Origin: Pseudoips prasinana
Taxonomy: Eukaryota; Arthropoda; Insecta; Lepidoptera; Nolidae
Reading direction: 5' to 3'
Assembly (NCBI GenBank): GCA_951640165.1
Contig: OX621248.1
Location: forward strand, 1,240,001-1,304,000
DNA length: 64,000 bases
Positions 52,435 to 63,299 of this stretch are shown one piece after another. Positions within the stretch are counted from its first letter, which is position 1, and every line of letters starts with the position of its first letter. Below the pieces are notes generated by a model, which saw nothing but the letters and a program-made list of their open reading frames with translations, was not told the DNA's origin and made no database searches. The translations under genes were made by a program, and so were the position numbers.

Positions 52435-52645
52435 TCATCACCCCATCTCATCCCGTGGGGGGCGTAGAAGACGACCCGAGGGAATATATACTAGAGGAAG
52501 GGCAGCAGTTTCCTTCTGTGTACTATGATCGTCTTTCTGCGATAGCCAACCCTGCTGCCAAGTGTGGTGATTATATCATATCGCCCACGATGATTCTTGG
52601 GGGAAGCTTGTCCAGTAATACAGTGGATTTATTGCAGCTGTAATG
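52435..52645 (+). repeat. Repeat D, copy 4
   Basis: 'catcaccccatctcatcccg', 'gacccgagggaatatatact' and 'gccaaccctgctgccaag'. The tail is altered ('cttgtccagtaatacagtgg'). Confidence 0.75.
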
Positions 52646-52657
52646 ACTAAATCAGCA

Positions 52658-52873
52658 AACAATCTTGAGACAGGTTCAGGTACAGGACCGACTGCTTTAC
52701 GTGCTCTCCGAGGCACGGGGGTGTAGTAACGCAAACTTCCAGATTTCGGATTGATATTGAGAAATTTCTTTTTACGGAAAAATCCCAAAATTACTTTATG
52801 GCCCGACCCGAGATTTCAACCCAGGACCTCCTTTTCTGCGGTTGAACACGCTACCGCTAGACCAACGAGGCAG
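52658..52873 (-). repeat. SINE A, copy without distal tail
   Basis: Head at 52800-52873 (reverse B box GGTTGAAATCTC; A box TGGTCTAGCGGTAG), body up to 'cctgtacctgaacc'; the tail after it is gone. Confidence 0.8.
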
Positions 52874-52879
52874 TTAAAG

Positions 52880-53520
52880 TCTTTTTTTACAGACTACGTG
52901 AAAAAAAGTTAAGTGAAAAATATAATAGAAAAAAAAAATATAGTCATTACACATACCACGAGCTCTGTCTGCTCCTGCTAGTATAAAGTACTCACCCTAT
53001 GATAAACAAACCGATCCTCTGCATATTTGAGATTTAGATGTGTGTATTATCAGCAATAAAAGTTACTTCGTTAGGGCGAAAGTATTATTGCTCCCAAATA
53101 ATTTGAGACTAACCATAGACCGGAGACGAAATGGGTAAACGTTAGGTTTAAATGCAGCAGTTCCAGTGTGATATCCACAAAAAATGGTTATGTTCGTATT
53201 CCTACGTTATATTGGTTTGCAAAATATGCTTACTGCTGTAGGAATATTGCCCGCCGCTACCATAAGACTGAGTATACGCCGTATTTTCATACCATAAAAG
53301 TATTCAAATACCTTTAACCGGGAGTATACTTTAGAGTTTTGTTTTGACAATCTAGCTATGGTGCTGGATATTGAGAGCTTGAACTAAACTATGTTGCAAT
53401 GGTTTTCAGTTTAATTTCCACCTACTTTAAACGGACTACAGTAGTGTGTGTAATATTTTTTTAATTAAAATCATAGAGGTATGTATATGTATAGTTCAAT
53501 GATTAAAATAATTAACTTCT
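52880..53520. other. No recognised feature
   Basis: AT-rich, nothing recognised. Confidence 0.4.
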
Positions 53521-53522
53521 AA

Positions 53523-53700
53523 TCTTCTCTACTATATAAAAATAAGTCGGGTTTTCCTTCCTGACGCTATAACTCCAGAACGCACGAACCGATTTCCACG
53601 GTTTTGCATTCGTTGGAAAGGTCTCGGGCTCCGTGAGGTTTATAGCAAAATAGGAAAATTTATAAAATTTAACGCGGGTAACACCGCGAGGCACAGCTAG
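53523..53700 (+). mobile_element. Short non-autonomous Helitron, 178 bp
   Basis: A|TCTTCTCTACTATATAAAA start; end hairpin CGCGGGTAACACCGCG, eight bases, then CTAG|T. Sister of the 169-bp copy at 5714-5882. Confidence 0.88.
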
Positions 53701-53794
53701 TGCCTTTTATATAAAGGCAAATATTAGTTTCTGCACTCCTTATCTATATGAACGTTAACTGTTCCAAAAATCATATATGCGTCATTATCATCAC

Positions 53795-53955
53795 CATGTC
53801 ATGATGATGATGACGCAGACCATTACTGCCCCACTGCAGGACAAGGGCCTCCTATCACAATGAGAGGGCATAAGCCATAGTCCAACATGGTGACCTAGTG
53901 AGGGTTGGGCGCAACAAAATATTAATACGTGAAGCAAACTTGTACCCCTTTTTAC
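53795..53955 (-). repeat. LINE 3' end fragment
   Basis: In reverse it ends 'aggaggcccttgtcctgcagtgg' then (CAT)n, a LINE 3' terminus type resembling, but distinct from, T. No coding part remains. Confidence 0.5.
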
Positions 53956-54130
53956 GAAAATTGCGCACACTGAGGAGTATGAAATTTGGTACAGTCAAAG
54001 TTATTTCCCTATTTTAATCATTGACCTATACATATATTACTATTATTTTAATTAAATAAATATTACGGACACTACCTTGCTTTCGATACTAACTATTGCT
54101 TTATCAAGCAAAGTAATTGTAATTGATATA

Positions 54131-54781
54131 CAACATGTAACGTAATTAACGCACACCCTCAAACACCTCAATTAGAATATTATGTTGTAATCATAATACA
54201 TGCACTGAATTTTACAGTTTCTTGGGATAAAGTTTATTTTTCTTTATTTTGTATTGAATGATGGAATTTGTATGAATATTAATAAAACTGCGATTTCAAA
54301 AGCCTTATTACTTTGACTTAGGGTCCATTTCAATTTGTTTTGACTGTTCAGGGTTAATATAATAATAATAATATATAATAATAATAATATGTAGGGACAA
54401 TGTCACACAGATCATCCTAGCCCCAAACTAAGCAAAGCTTGTACTATGGGTACCAGGCGACAATATACATACTTATATAGATAGATAAATACTTAAATAC
54501 ATAGAAAACATCCATGACTCAGAAACAAATATTTGCGCTCATCACACAAATATTTGCACTTACCGGGATTCGAACCCAGGACCACCAGCTTCGTAGGCAG
54601 GAGCACTACCAACTAAGCTACGGTGACCGTCTAATTACGGAAATTAATATGACAATAATTTCCGTAGTTTTAATTATTTTTGGAATAAGAAATTACCTAT
54701 ATTAAAAATGATATAAATCGATTCAGTAAACGATTCTGAACAAACTATTTTCAGGATTTGCGTTAATTAAGTTACATGTTG
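54131..54781. mobile_element. MITE J, copy 3, carrying a SINE B
   Basis: Both ends are well kept (CAACATGTAACGTAATTAAC / GTTACATGTTG), with TA on each side (54129-54130, 54782-54783). The middle holds SINE B copy 7. Confidence 0.88.
54361..54628 (-). repeat. SINE B, copy 7, nested in J
   Basis: Complete head-to-tail SINE. The host sequence ttaatat is repeated on both sides of the insert (left end near 54353-54360, right near 54643-54650). Confidence 0.88.
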
Positions 54782-54910
54782 TATAAGGGAGAGTTGCAAA
54801 TTTAAACATTCCATATAATTGTTATCGACATACGTATCCTAAGTTGTATTTGAGGTAAGACATTTTTTGTAAAATGGAAATGATTAGTAAGAAATTAGTA
54901 AGACTATAAT

Positions 54911-55213
54911 TCATCTGCGCGAGGCATACTATAGTGCGCAAGTGTTTGCACACAGGGACATTTCTATTTCATCACTCTAGTAATCCGATGGGTTGATTAG
55001 CAACACGAACAGAAAGAGACCAGGTACAGGACCAACGGCTTTACGTATTCGCCGAGCGACGGGGGTTTAAATACCGCGAACTGCCATACTTCGAGCAGAT
55101 ACTAAAAATTTTATCTATTTACAGAAAAATCCCTAAACTCCTTACTGATCTGTGATATGTACCCAAGACGTCATTTTCGACGGCATAAGACGCTATCGCT
55201 AGACCAACGAGGC
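54911..55213 (-). repeat. SINE A, diverged copy
   Basis: Head in reverse 'gcctcgttggtctagcgata', body 'ctcggcgaatacgtaaagcc' and 'gttcgtgttgctaatc', tail 'acttgcgcactatagtatgc'. Confidence 0.8.
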
Positions 55214-55215
55214 AA

Positions 55216-55460
55216 GCAATAACACACCAATAGTAAATAGTAGTTCGGATACTGTTACGCTCTATCAAAATTACTTAACGGCGTCATAGTTGCTAATTGT
55301 AGCCGATTTGTTTGTATTAGTGTTAATCAAATTGGCTTCAATTAGTGGTTTGGGACTAATTGTTGCGTTACTGTTTATAATAAGCATTTCCTGTATTTCG
55401 CCGTAACTACACCCTTTATGTGTTTGTGGTAAACAAAGCGATTTAATCTACACATATATA
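55216..55460. other. No recognised feature
   Basis: Nothing recognised. Confidence 0.35.
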
Positions 55461-55465
55461 ATTAA

Positions 55466-55620
55466 CTAGCTGTGCCCCGCGGTTTTATAATTTATAGCCT
55501 ATGTGTTAAGCGGATATATAAGTTATATGACAATACGAGTAAGTTTCATCTAAATCCGTTCGGCAGTTTTGTGTGAACGAGTAACAAATATCCATACATC
55601 TATACTTATACACTTTCTCA
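55466..55620 (-). mobile_element. Helitron 3' part, minus strand
   Basis: 'aactagctgtgccccgcgg' is the CTAG terminus in reverse. Further in is 'catctaaatccgttcggcag'. It abuts a plus-strand Helitron, so two Helitrons lie 5' to 5'. Confidence 0.65.
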
Positions 55621-55876
55621 TCTTATATACATATAATAAAATCGTCGGAAAGTCTACATACGATATCGAAGCCAAAAATATATCTATCTGTTTATCTGTA
55701 TGTATATCCGGGCTAAACTCAAAAAGTACTGCATGGATTTACTTCAAATTTTTCATGAATTTTACTAAGAGGTCGGGTCAACATATAGGCTACATATTAT
55801 CACGCTATCACCTACGGGGGAGGAGCTGTAATAATTTATAAAATTTAACGCGAGTAAAACCGCGGGGCACAGCTAT
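55621..55876 (+). mobile_element. Non-autonomous Helitron, relative of 4433-5335
   Basis: A|TCTTATATACATATAATA start, 'cgggctaaactcaaaaagta', hairpin 'CGCGAGTAAAACCGCG'. The terminal CTAG has become CTAT. Confidence 0.75.
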
Positions 55877-55997
55877 TTATAATATTAGTAGCACTTTCGT
55901 GACTTACTGACTGATTCCTTAAGGCAGAACAGGCAGTAGACGATTTTTATGTTGTAGATAATAATTAAGGAAGGGTTTTCAATTTCACGCTTCATCT

Positions 55998-56140
55998 TCG
56001 TCATAATTATCTATATAAGTATCTTTTTACAAAAAAAAAGAAAAGTATGTAATATATCAGTTATCTCATTTCCATAGTACAAGCTCTGCTTAGTTTGGGT
56101 TCAGATGGCCGTGTGTATATAATGTCCCAGGAGATTATTA
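55998..56140 (+). repeat. SINE C tail half
   Basis: 'ataattatctatataagtat', 'ccatagtacaagctctgctt' and 'aatgtcccaggagatt'. Confidence 0.7.
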
Positions 56141-56149
56141 TTATATTAT

Positions 56150-56690
56150 AATCTCTTTGACAATAAGCTAGCTATCATTACTATTATAAAATAAATGTTA
56201 TAACTGTTTTCATACAATCCGTGTACCTAAATATCTATGTAACTACAAATAATTATGTATACTTAATTATATGGAAGAGATTTCTTTAGAAATAAGCAGT
56301 ATCTTTGTGCAATCTCTTCTCGTGTTTAATTATTTCTTTCTTTTATACTTTAAGTGTGTATATAAATTTGAAAATATATTGCTACAAACACGTTTTCACT
56401 ATTTACAAGCACTTTTTTCAAGTCTACGTGAAGATAAGCCTTTTATATTTTACTTTATTATTATAAAACAGCCGACGTTCACTGCTGAACGAAGAAAAAC
56501 TATGATGTAAAGCTGTTAAGCTAGCTGACATGATTGCAAAGAAACCTGGTTCTGTACTTGACCACGCCTGCGTCATTCCCCAATAGATCTCATCGCATTA
56601 TGTGAGTAAGAGAATATACCTGGATGATAGTTAGGTACAGGTAGAGCATACCGTTCATTCGCTCAAAGAGCAGCCCTAAAAGTAGAGTAT
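56150..56690. other. No certain feature
   Basis: 56465-56530 has a weak T-like tail ('gttcactgctgaacgaag'). A 79-codon frame at 56271-56510 has no motif. Confidence 0.35.
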
Positions 56691-56694
56691 GTAG

Positions 56695-56965
56695 TGATGG
56701 TAAGTCATCAGGTGATCCACATGCTCGTTTGTCGCCCTCTGATATAAAAAAATGAATGGTCATCTACCACCGTGAGTTTCACAAGAAACTTATTGCCGCG
56801 CACGGTCGCTCTTTGGAATCAATTAACTGCGAGGTTAATTCCGACCCGAAAATGCGGAGGCCGGCAACCCACTTGCGGCTCCTCTGGTGTTGCGAGTGTT
56901 CATGAGAGTCGCTGATCACTTACCATCAGGTGAATCAATTGCTCGTTAGCCAAGATATAAAAAAA
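56695..56965 (+). pseudogene. LINE family M, two stacked 3' ends
   Basis: A first tail is at 56700-56755 ('gtcatcaggtgatccacatg'). Then a C-terminal coding remnant reads PRTVALWNQLTARLIP, with a second tail 'gatcacttaccatcaggtga' to 'taaaaaaaat'. CR1/L2-like by appearance. Confidence 0.65.
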
Positions 56966-56969
56966 ATAG

Positions 56970-57510
56970 AGAATAATTATTACTTATTATGGTGTCTGTG
57001 CTGAAACAAACTCTATCAGCAATTTTACTCAGCCTTCTACGTATTTATAGTCTACCTCTACAAACTTTAGAAAAGCGTCATTCAAACGCAAAATGGAATC
57101 CTACAGTTCACTTTGCACTCAAACTGCCGTTCAAATGACTGAGTGACGAGATCGATTCTAAATATAGCTTTGGTTTTCAGTTTAAGTTTGCATGGTTTTA
57201 AGTGGAGAAATAGTTTAGTGTAGCGAGATTTTAAAAAAAAGAGTGTATTTTAGACCATACGACTGAAGTAAAATTTACACATACTAAACGTAACTGGCTA
57301 TGAAAAATAAAAAGCGCAACTTATATAAATAATTTTGACTTAAAAAAAATACATTTATTTGGGTTACTTTTTGACGAGTTGTGCGTTACGTGACAGCTAC
57401 TGAGAAAACACTGTCAAAATACTTACCAGAAATATATTTATGTTTATTTACCTCTATAGTTACCAACCATCTATTTATAAAGGTTGGAAATTAATTATTC
57501 CTTCTATGAA
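56970..57510. other. No recognised feature
   Basis: AT-rich, nothing recognised. Confidence 0.4.
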
Positions 57511-57514
57511 ATTA

Positions 57515-57655
57515 TGTATAGACGCCAGCAGATATAGCTACCCCAATCTGTCAAATTTCTTTTATAGATTTTCAACTTTATCACAAAAGCATAAGGTTCA
57601 CTTTCAATTGGAGAAATTTGACAGATTGGGGTAGGTTGATGTGTCTGTACAACTG
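57515..57655. mobile_element. MITE-like element K, copy 2
   Basis: Perfect 23-bp inverted repeats, CTACCCCAATCTGTCAAATT... at 57538-57560 and 57612-57634. Outer flanks 'gtatagacgcc' and 'tgtctgtac' are also roughly complementary. It shares sequence with 27515-27635. Confidence 0.6.
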
Positions 57656-57734
57656 AAAAAATAGGCAGCATTTTTTTAATTCAAGAAAGTAAATGTTCCA
57701 ATTTCCACATATATATTACTTATTTAATAACCCC

Positions 57735-57930
57735 CTGTACACATTGAAAATACGTGTGACACGATGGTGGTATTTCTGATCTGTCATGACATGGCAACCT
57801 TCAAGAAGCGGGCATATTCCTTTCTTAAAGGATGGCAACGCACTTGCTACTCCTCTGGTGATGCGAGTGTCTATGGGCCGGTGATCACTTACAATCAGGT
57901 GGCCCATTAGCTCGTTTATCTTGCTATTAT
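57735..57930 (+). pseudogene. LINE family M C-terminus and 3' end
   Basis: Coding remnant 'PFLKDGNALATPLVMRVSMG', then 'gtgatcacttacaatcaggt', 'ggcccattagctcgttta' and an A-rich end. Confidence 0.7.
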
Positions 57931-58147
57931 ATAAAAAAGAGGACAAGTATATATGTATAGCGTTCGTAGCTGACTACATTTCTTTTTTTTGGAATAACTA
58001 CATGGAATAAAAGGTTAACGCAAGGGATACGTCTGCCGCTTTTCTGTTGTTGCGAGTGGATTGAGAGGATATGAGAGTTGGTAATAGGATAGGTTAGGAA
58101 GATTAAGTGGGTGGGATGTATATATACTAATAATACTATTAACTTCA

Positions 58148-58720
58148 TACATACATACATACATAGACTCACGCCTGTTTCCCAGAGGGGTAGGCAGAGA
58201 CAGCGGATTTCCATTTGTCACGATCTTTGCATACTTCTTTTGCCTCAATTACTGTCATTATATTCTTCATACATGCTCGCCGGTTTAGGGTACTTCTGAC
58301 CTGCCCTTTCTTGAGAACATCTCCAATTTGGTCAGAGAATGTTCGACGTGGTCTTCCCCTTCCGGTTGTCCCATTCACACAGGCCAGGTATACTTCTTTT
58401 GTCAATCTTCTTTCATTCATCCTTTCTAAATGGCCAAACCATCTCAGCATGCCTTTTTCAATCTTTGTGACTACATCCTCTTTCACACCACAACGCTCTC
58501 TTACATCAGTATTTCGAATTCTGTCTCTCAAAGTCACACCACACATACTTCTCAGAGCTCTCATTTCCACTGCATTTATTTTACTTTCATTCTTTTTCTG
58601 CCATACCCAACTTTCACTTCCATACATTAAAGTTGGCACTAACACTCCATCGTGCACGGCTAGTCGAGCCTTCTTTGATACTTGCCGGTTACTCATAAAG
58701 GCGTGTATTACCTTATTATA
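58148..58720 (-). pseudogene. RTE-type LINE 3' fragment, copy 5 (longest)
   Basis: 573 bp with target duplication aacttca at 58141-58147 and 58721-58727. Reads [33 protein letters not shown], to SGKQA; tail (CATA)n. Upstream residues in the open frame belong to flanking DNA. Confidence 0.93.
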
Positions 58721-58786
58721 AACTTCAATATTGGGATATTTATTACGACACATAATAGAATATAATACGAGTGTAGGCATAGAATA

Positions 58787-59025
58787 TCGCTTCCCCATCT
58801 CATCCCGTGGAGGGCGTAGAAGTCGACCCGAGAGAATATCTATCAGAAAAAGGGCAGCAGCGTCTCTCTGAGTACTATGATCATCATACTACGATCGCCA
58901 ACCCGTCAGGCAAGCATGGTGATTAAGGCATAGCCCTCCAAATGATGACTACAACGCCATTGTAGAAGTCTTTTAGCGAGGTCTTTGTCCATTACATGAC
59001 GTCATTCTAATTCTGGCTGATGATG
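58787..59025 (+). repeat. Repeat D, copy 5
   Basis: 'ccccatctcatcccgtggag', 'gatcgccaacccgtcaggc' and 'ttttagcgaggtctttgtcc'. Placed directly after the RTE insertion. Confidence 0.75.
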
Positions 59026-59069
59026 CGGATGATAAGATGTGAGTTCAGCTGTATTTTGTCCCGCACTAG

Positions 59070-59158
59070 GTAATCTAAGCCCTGTGTCACGGGTTACTCT
59101 ATAAACATATAATAGACGGACACAAATTGTCTTAGCCGCTGCGCCATATGTGCAGTCA
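59070..59158 (-). repeat. SINE Q, copy with central deletion
   Basis: Tail 'acaaacat'-type block 'ataaacatataatagacgg' is joined directly to the head 'cttagccgctgcgccata'. Confidence 0.65.
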
Positions 59159-59289
59159 TATTTTATGCATGTAAAGTTCCCCGTGATACACGGTTAATTT
59201 ACCTTATTCAGGCGTTATCTCAAATGAATGATAGACTTTAAAGTAACAAATTTAAATTTGTTCAAGTAAGTAATTTCTAAGCAAAAATT

Positions 59290-59480
59290 ATTGAACTACA
59301 ACTTCTTTATGCGACGAGAGCGTTACGAAAAATGGGATGTAGTGAAGATAGAAAGAGAGAGAGTTACGTTTCGTATATTACTGCAGGGGCATGAGAGAGA
59401 AGTGTCAGCACACATTTTCTTTCTCTCTTTCTCTCATAGCCGTTTCGTATATCTAAGGTTTACTTCAGTCGTGAGGTCTA
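59290..59480 (+). repeat. Repeat I, copy 3
   Basis: 'cttctttatgcgacgagagc', 'gttacgtttcgtatattact', 'cacattttctttctctcttt'. Confidence 0.65.
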
Positions 59481-59484
59481 AAGC

Positions 59485-60060
59485 ACACTCGATTTTTGGT
59501 CTTAATATTTATCTGCGACAATACTTTCGGGTTTATATTTCAGACCGTAATAAGAAATTTCAAATAGAACAGCTACTTATTAAAACATTCAAAAACTCTG
59601 GGGAATCGTTCCAGAAGGTTTTATAAACAAAAGGAAGGGATTGAACAAACTCTGATATTATTCCAAATCCATTTCAAATTTGTCACTAATATAACTTTTA
59701 ATGGATGGAGCAACCCTTGTCAGGGCTGTCACCATTGTTTTAGCCAAATGTCAATATCTAAGATAATCTTCTGTTAGGAATAGAATGTTGGAATTGGTGA
59801 TTCCGTTTCGGAGTAGTATTCAACTTGGCATTTGGTTACTGATAACTACTGGAAATTATATTTAACTGTACTGTAAAAATTAATAGAAAAATAAGTTTTA
59901 GATTGAAAATACGTATTTTTATTTGTAGTAAGTATTACGTTTACTGTTTTAGTTATGATACCAGTGCATACCATTTCATCATTTGTGTACACTGACAACT
60001 CTTTTATTCCATACTCCAATCCCTAGGTTCTCTGGAAGAGATCACATTTAGTAATAAGGC
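59485..60060. other. No recognised feature
   Basis: Nothing recognised. Confidence 0.4.
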
Positions 60061-60064
60061 CGCC

Positions 60065-60524
60065 AATTATACAATTTGGTGATGCATCCTTGTTTCTTGT
60101 ACTTTATTTTGATGCTGTCTTTCCAATGATTATCCATTTGCCCAGGACATATTATAGTGCACAAGTGTGTGCGCTAACACAGTGTAACTTTCTATTCCAT
60201 CATTCTCATGATCCGAGGGACGACTAACGACACGACCGGAAAGAGGTCAGGTACAGGACCGATGGTTTCACGTGCTCCCGAAGCACGGGGGTGTAATTAT
60301 ACAATTTGGTGATGCATCCTTGTTTCTTGTACTTTATTTTGATGCTGTCTTTCCAATGATTATCCATTTGCGCAGGACATATTATAGTGCACAAGTGTGT
60401 GCGCTAACACAGTGTAACTTTCTATTCCATCATTCTCATGATCCGAGGGACGACTAACGACACGACCGGAAAGAGGTCAGGTACAGGACCGATGGTTTCA
60501 CGTGCTCCCGAAGCACGGGGGTGT
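60065..60524. repeat. Two-copy 230-bp tandem duplication
   Basis: 60065-60294 and 60295-60524 are identical except for about one base (ttgcccagg against ttgcgcagg). The unit contains unique sequence plus the tail and part of the body of a SINE A. Confidence 0.95.
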
Positions 60525-60671
60525 AATACCGCCAACTTCCAAACTTCGGGCTGATACTTAGAAATTTCTTTTTTACGGAAAAAACCCTAAAATCACTTTT
60601 TGGCCCGACCCGGGATTTGAACCCAGGACCTCATTTTCTGCGGTTGAACACGCTACCGCTAGACCAAGGAG
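60125..60671 (-). repeat. SINE A with its distal part tandemly duplicated
   Basis: Head at 60600-60671 (reverse: 'ggtctagcggtagcgtgttc', B box GGTTCAAATCC) and a body in 60370-60600. The tail plus body portion is repeated at 60140-60294 by the duplication. Confidence 0.85.
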
Positions 60672-60873
60672 TTTATTTTACTTTGTGTTCAATAAAGAGC
60701 TATCTTAGTATATTATTTGACTCTAATGCTACCTTATAAGTAAGTGTCTACCTGATTGTTTTTTCTCACAAGAATCATCAACCCAAGAACGGCTTAAATG
60801 ATCTGAGTGACGAGATCACATCTTACCTGAACAAGTCAAAGTTATTTGAAACTCTCGTAATTTTGACTGTATC

Positions 60874-61058
60874 ACACGTGTGGCGCAGCGGTTAACCGCT
60901 CCGCACTCCGTGTACCGGAGTCCATTCCCGCACAGTACAACTATTTGTGTGACCTGTGCGACATGAATAGTAGTTTTGGGCCTGGATATACTTTGTGTAT
61001 TTATATTATATATTTGCAAAATACCCTGCGACACAGGATTTAATTTCCCAGTGCGCAA
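60874..61058 (+). repeat. SINE Q, best copy
   Basis: Head GTGTGGCGCAGCGGTTAAC (good A box), B-box relic 'ggagtccattcccgcac', body 'acaactatttgtgtgacctg', tail 'taccctgcgacacaggattt'. Confidence 0.75.
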
Positions 61059-61189
61059 GTTTATTTAAAAAACAAAGAAAAGGTAATAAGCGTCACTAGT
61101 TTAATTTCCGTAGCTAGTTACAACAGTTTAGACTGGAAATCAACATAAATAGGAATAAAGCCAAAGAACAAAAAATTATAAAATAGTCA

Positions 61190-61262
61190 AGGTACCTTAA
61201 ACATATAATTAACAAACACAAAGTACATCCAGACTTAGAACAACTATTTAAGGTTTAAGCTC
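61190..61262 (-). repeat. SINE Q tail fragment
   Basis: 'aaacatataattaacaaac' and 'gtacatccagacttagaac' match the Q tail in reverse. Confidence 0.5.
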
Positions 61263-61328
61263 TTTAATTAACTTGTATTATCCATTGATGATATCACAAT
61301 AAAACACTCGCAGAACAATTACGCAGAA

Positions 61329-61494
61329 ATTTTTTATATACTGTAGACACGGGTCTCATCGCGATGAATATTTAGGTAAATCATTACCTTGTTTACCCGA
61401 CGTTTCGGCATGGATTGCACCAGCCGTGGTCACGGGTCGACCCGGCTGGTGGTCTTCATCGCGATGAGACCCGTGTCTACAGTATATAAAAAAT
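61329..61494. mobile_element. V element with perfect 39-bp inverted repeats
   Basis: 61329-61367 (ATTTTTTATATACTGTAGAC...) is the exact reverse complement of 61456-61494. The core has 'acccgacgtttcggcatgg' and 'caccagccgtggtcacggg', also in 12373-12562. The core recalls Penelope-like elements, whose ends carry hammerhead ribozymes; I could not confirm a ribozyme fold. Confidence 0.6.
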
Positions 61495-61754
61495 GTGTAC
61501 AAATCGCGAAAGTTTAAAAACATTAATTACGCAGAAAGTCTATATTTTCTTTTACAATAAAATGCATTGTGTCCAAACTTTCTTTAATTTTTCACAAAAT
61601 AATTCCTATTTCCACGCAAAAATATATCCCAAGACACCGGCATTAAAATCTGAATAAAATAAAGAGTCCAAGTTGCTACACGGCACACACACGTACATTT
61701 GTACGATGTTGCTATTTCTAAATTAAAATTACCCGATGTATTGCCTTTTTTAGT

Positions 61755-61915
61755 AAAAAAACTTGAGAGGTGTCAAGGGACACCCGGATGGAACGAAGTT
61801 ATTTCTTATTATTTATTATGTACAAAAAACCTGTATACACTCAACAAAAATAATCGTCGCAACACCACACTGTTCAATGCGAAATAGAAATGACAATATC
61901 TGGCTTGCTTTCTAT
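61755..61915 (-). repeat. Repeat H, truncated copy 4
   Basis: 'cttgagaggtgtcaagggac', 'aacgaagttatttcttat' and 'cactgttcaatgcgaaatag'. It ends before the (TC)n tract. Confidence 0.8.
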
Positions 61916-61919
61916 ATAT

Positions 61920-62220
61920 ATAATAAAAAAATTGAATGTAAGCTAACAACATGTAAATACAGATTATACAGAAATATAATTTACTGTCTGACTACTTAAT
62001 TCATGAATTTATAACTTTTTGATAACGCTGGTCACACCTAGACAAGCGGTCAGTTTATAGATGGGTGACAGTTAGGCCCGGTCCGGTAACAACATTTTGT
62101 ATTCTAATAATAAACATAAGCTGAAATTTGATCTAACAGTATTGGATACCGCTTTGTAATGGATGTCAAAATCAGATACAAATTATTTGAATTATTCTGA
62201 TAACTGGCCGCTTTAAGTTA
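61920..62220. other. No recognised feature
   Basis: Nothing recognised. Confidence 0.35.
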
Positions 62221-62221
62221 T

Positions 62222-62480
62222 AGATAGATAACTCTTTATTGCACACCAAAGAAATAAACTTAGAGTAAAATAAAAATTACATTAAAATGGAAATAGTACA
62301 AGTGGCGGCCTTATCGCTTAAAGCGATCTCTTCCAGGCAACCGATGAATGGACCAGAACTGTTAGTGAATAGAAAGACGGGGGTAGTAGGTGGTGCACAG
62401 AACAAAAGATGGCTGAATGTACCGAAGGTACATTCAATAGTATTCTCAGAGCTGGCCTCTAAAGATGATGCAAAAACAGA
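62222..62480 (-). repeat. Antisense LINE 3' end, L-like
   Basis: 'aactctttattgcacaccaa' and 'gtggcggccttatcgcttaa' are typical of a LINE tail in reverse. The 65-codon plus-strand frame over it is fortuitous. Confidence 0.5.
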
Positions 62481-62483
62481 TTA

Positions 62484-62637
62484 AGAGCCTGTGCTCACCA
62501 TGTTTTTTAAGCGCGCCGTTGACGCGCGTTTTTGGCGATAGAAACGCGCGTTAGCAAAGCGTTTGTATCAATTTAAACAAACACCAAACTGCTCTGTAGG
62601 ATAAAGATAGTAGAAAAACAAGGTGAGCACAGGCTCT
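62484..62637. mobile_element. PIF/Harbinger-like MITE, 154 bp
   Basis: Exact 16-bp inverted ends AGAGCCTGTGCTCACC; TTA at 62481-62483 (right flank AAA). The interior is 'gcgcgccgttgacgcgcg', GC-rich against AT-rich flanks. Confidence 0.7.
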
Positions 62638-62639
62638 AA

Positions 62640-63295
62640 AAGGTAGTTAAATTGGTGTAACTTTATTCACATTGACTCCTTATATTTAGGGGCTTGTCAG
62701 TAATCTTGCAACATTGAAGATGCAACGTACTCAGCTCTCAACGTGCCAACTTATACTTGTCATAGTGTATGCACAATTATGATGACAGATAGTGTACACA
62801 GACGGCCCCCGTTGCGCCATTTATAGAGTTTCCTTCCGAATGAAGGCATAGTTACACTGCCGTGCAAACAAATAAAAATATCCTCATATTTGTTTTGGTA
62901 TATTTTTATATGAGATTTTAGTTTTATTTTAGAAAAATCTAAAGTTTGGTTGGTCCACGGAATAACTGAGATTTACGGCTTTTAATGTGTCTGTGAAACT
63001 TTGATGAAAACAATTTATTTTTTCGTAAGGAAGCCCGCATCTATCACTTTATTTACACCAATTTATGGAGTAAGTATAAAAATATTTTAATTACATAAAG
63101 TTCTATTACAAATTTAAATTTGTTAGAGAAAACTAACTTGTGAACAGTATTTACGATAGAATAATTATGTATGGATAAAAGGAAATTATCACAATTAAGA
63201 AGATTTGACACATTTATATTGTTTACTAGTCAACTTATTTGTAAAAAACATCTTGAATAAAAATATCCTCTCATATTATAGAAACCAAATGTGAA
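62640..63295. other. No recognised feature
   Basis: Nothing recognised. Confidence 0.4.
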
Positions 63296-63299
63296 AGCA

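Noticed and set aside
62287..62484. Plus-strand 65-codon frame
   Set aside because: Lies on an antisense LINE tail; no motif.
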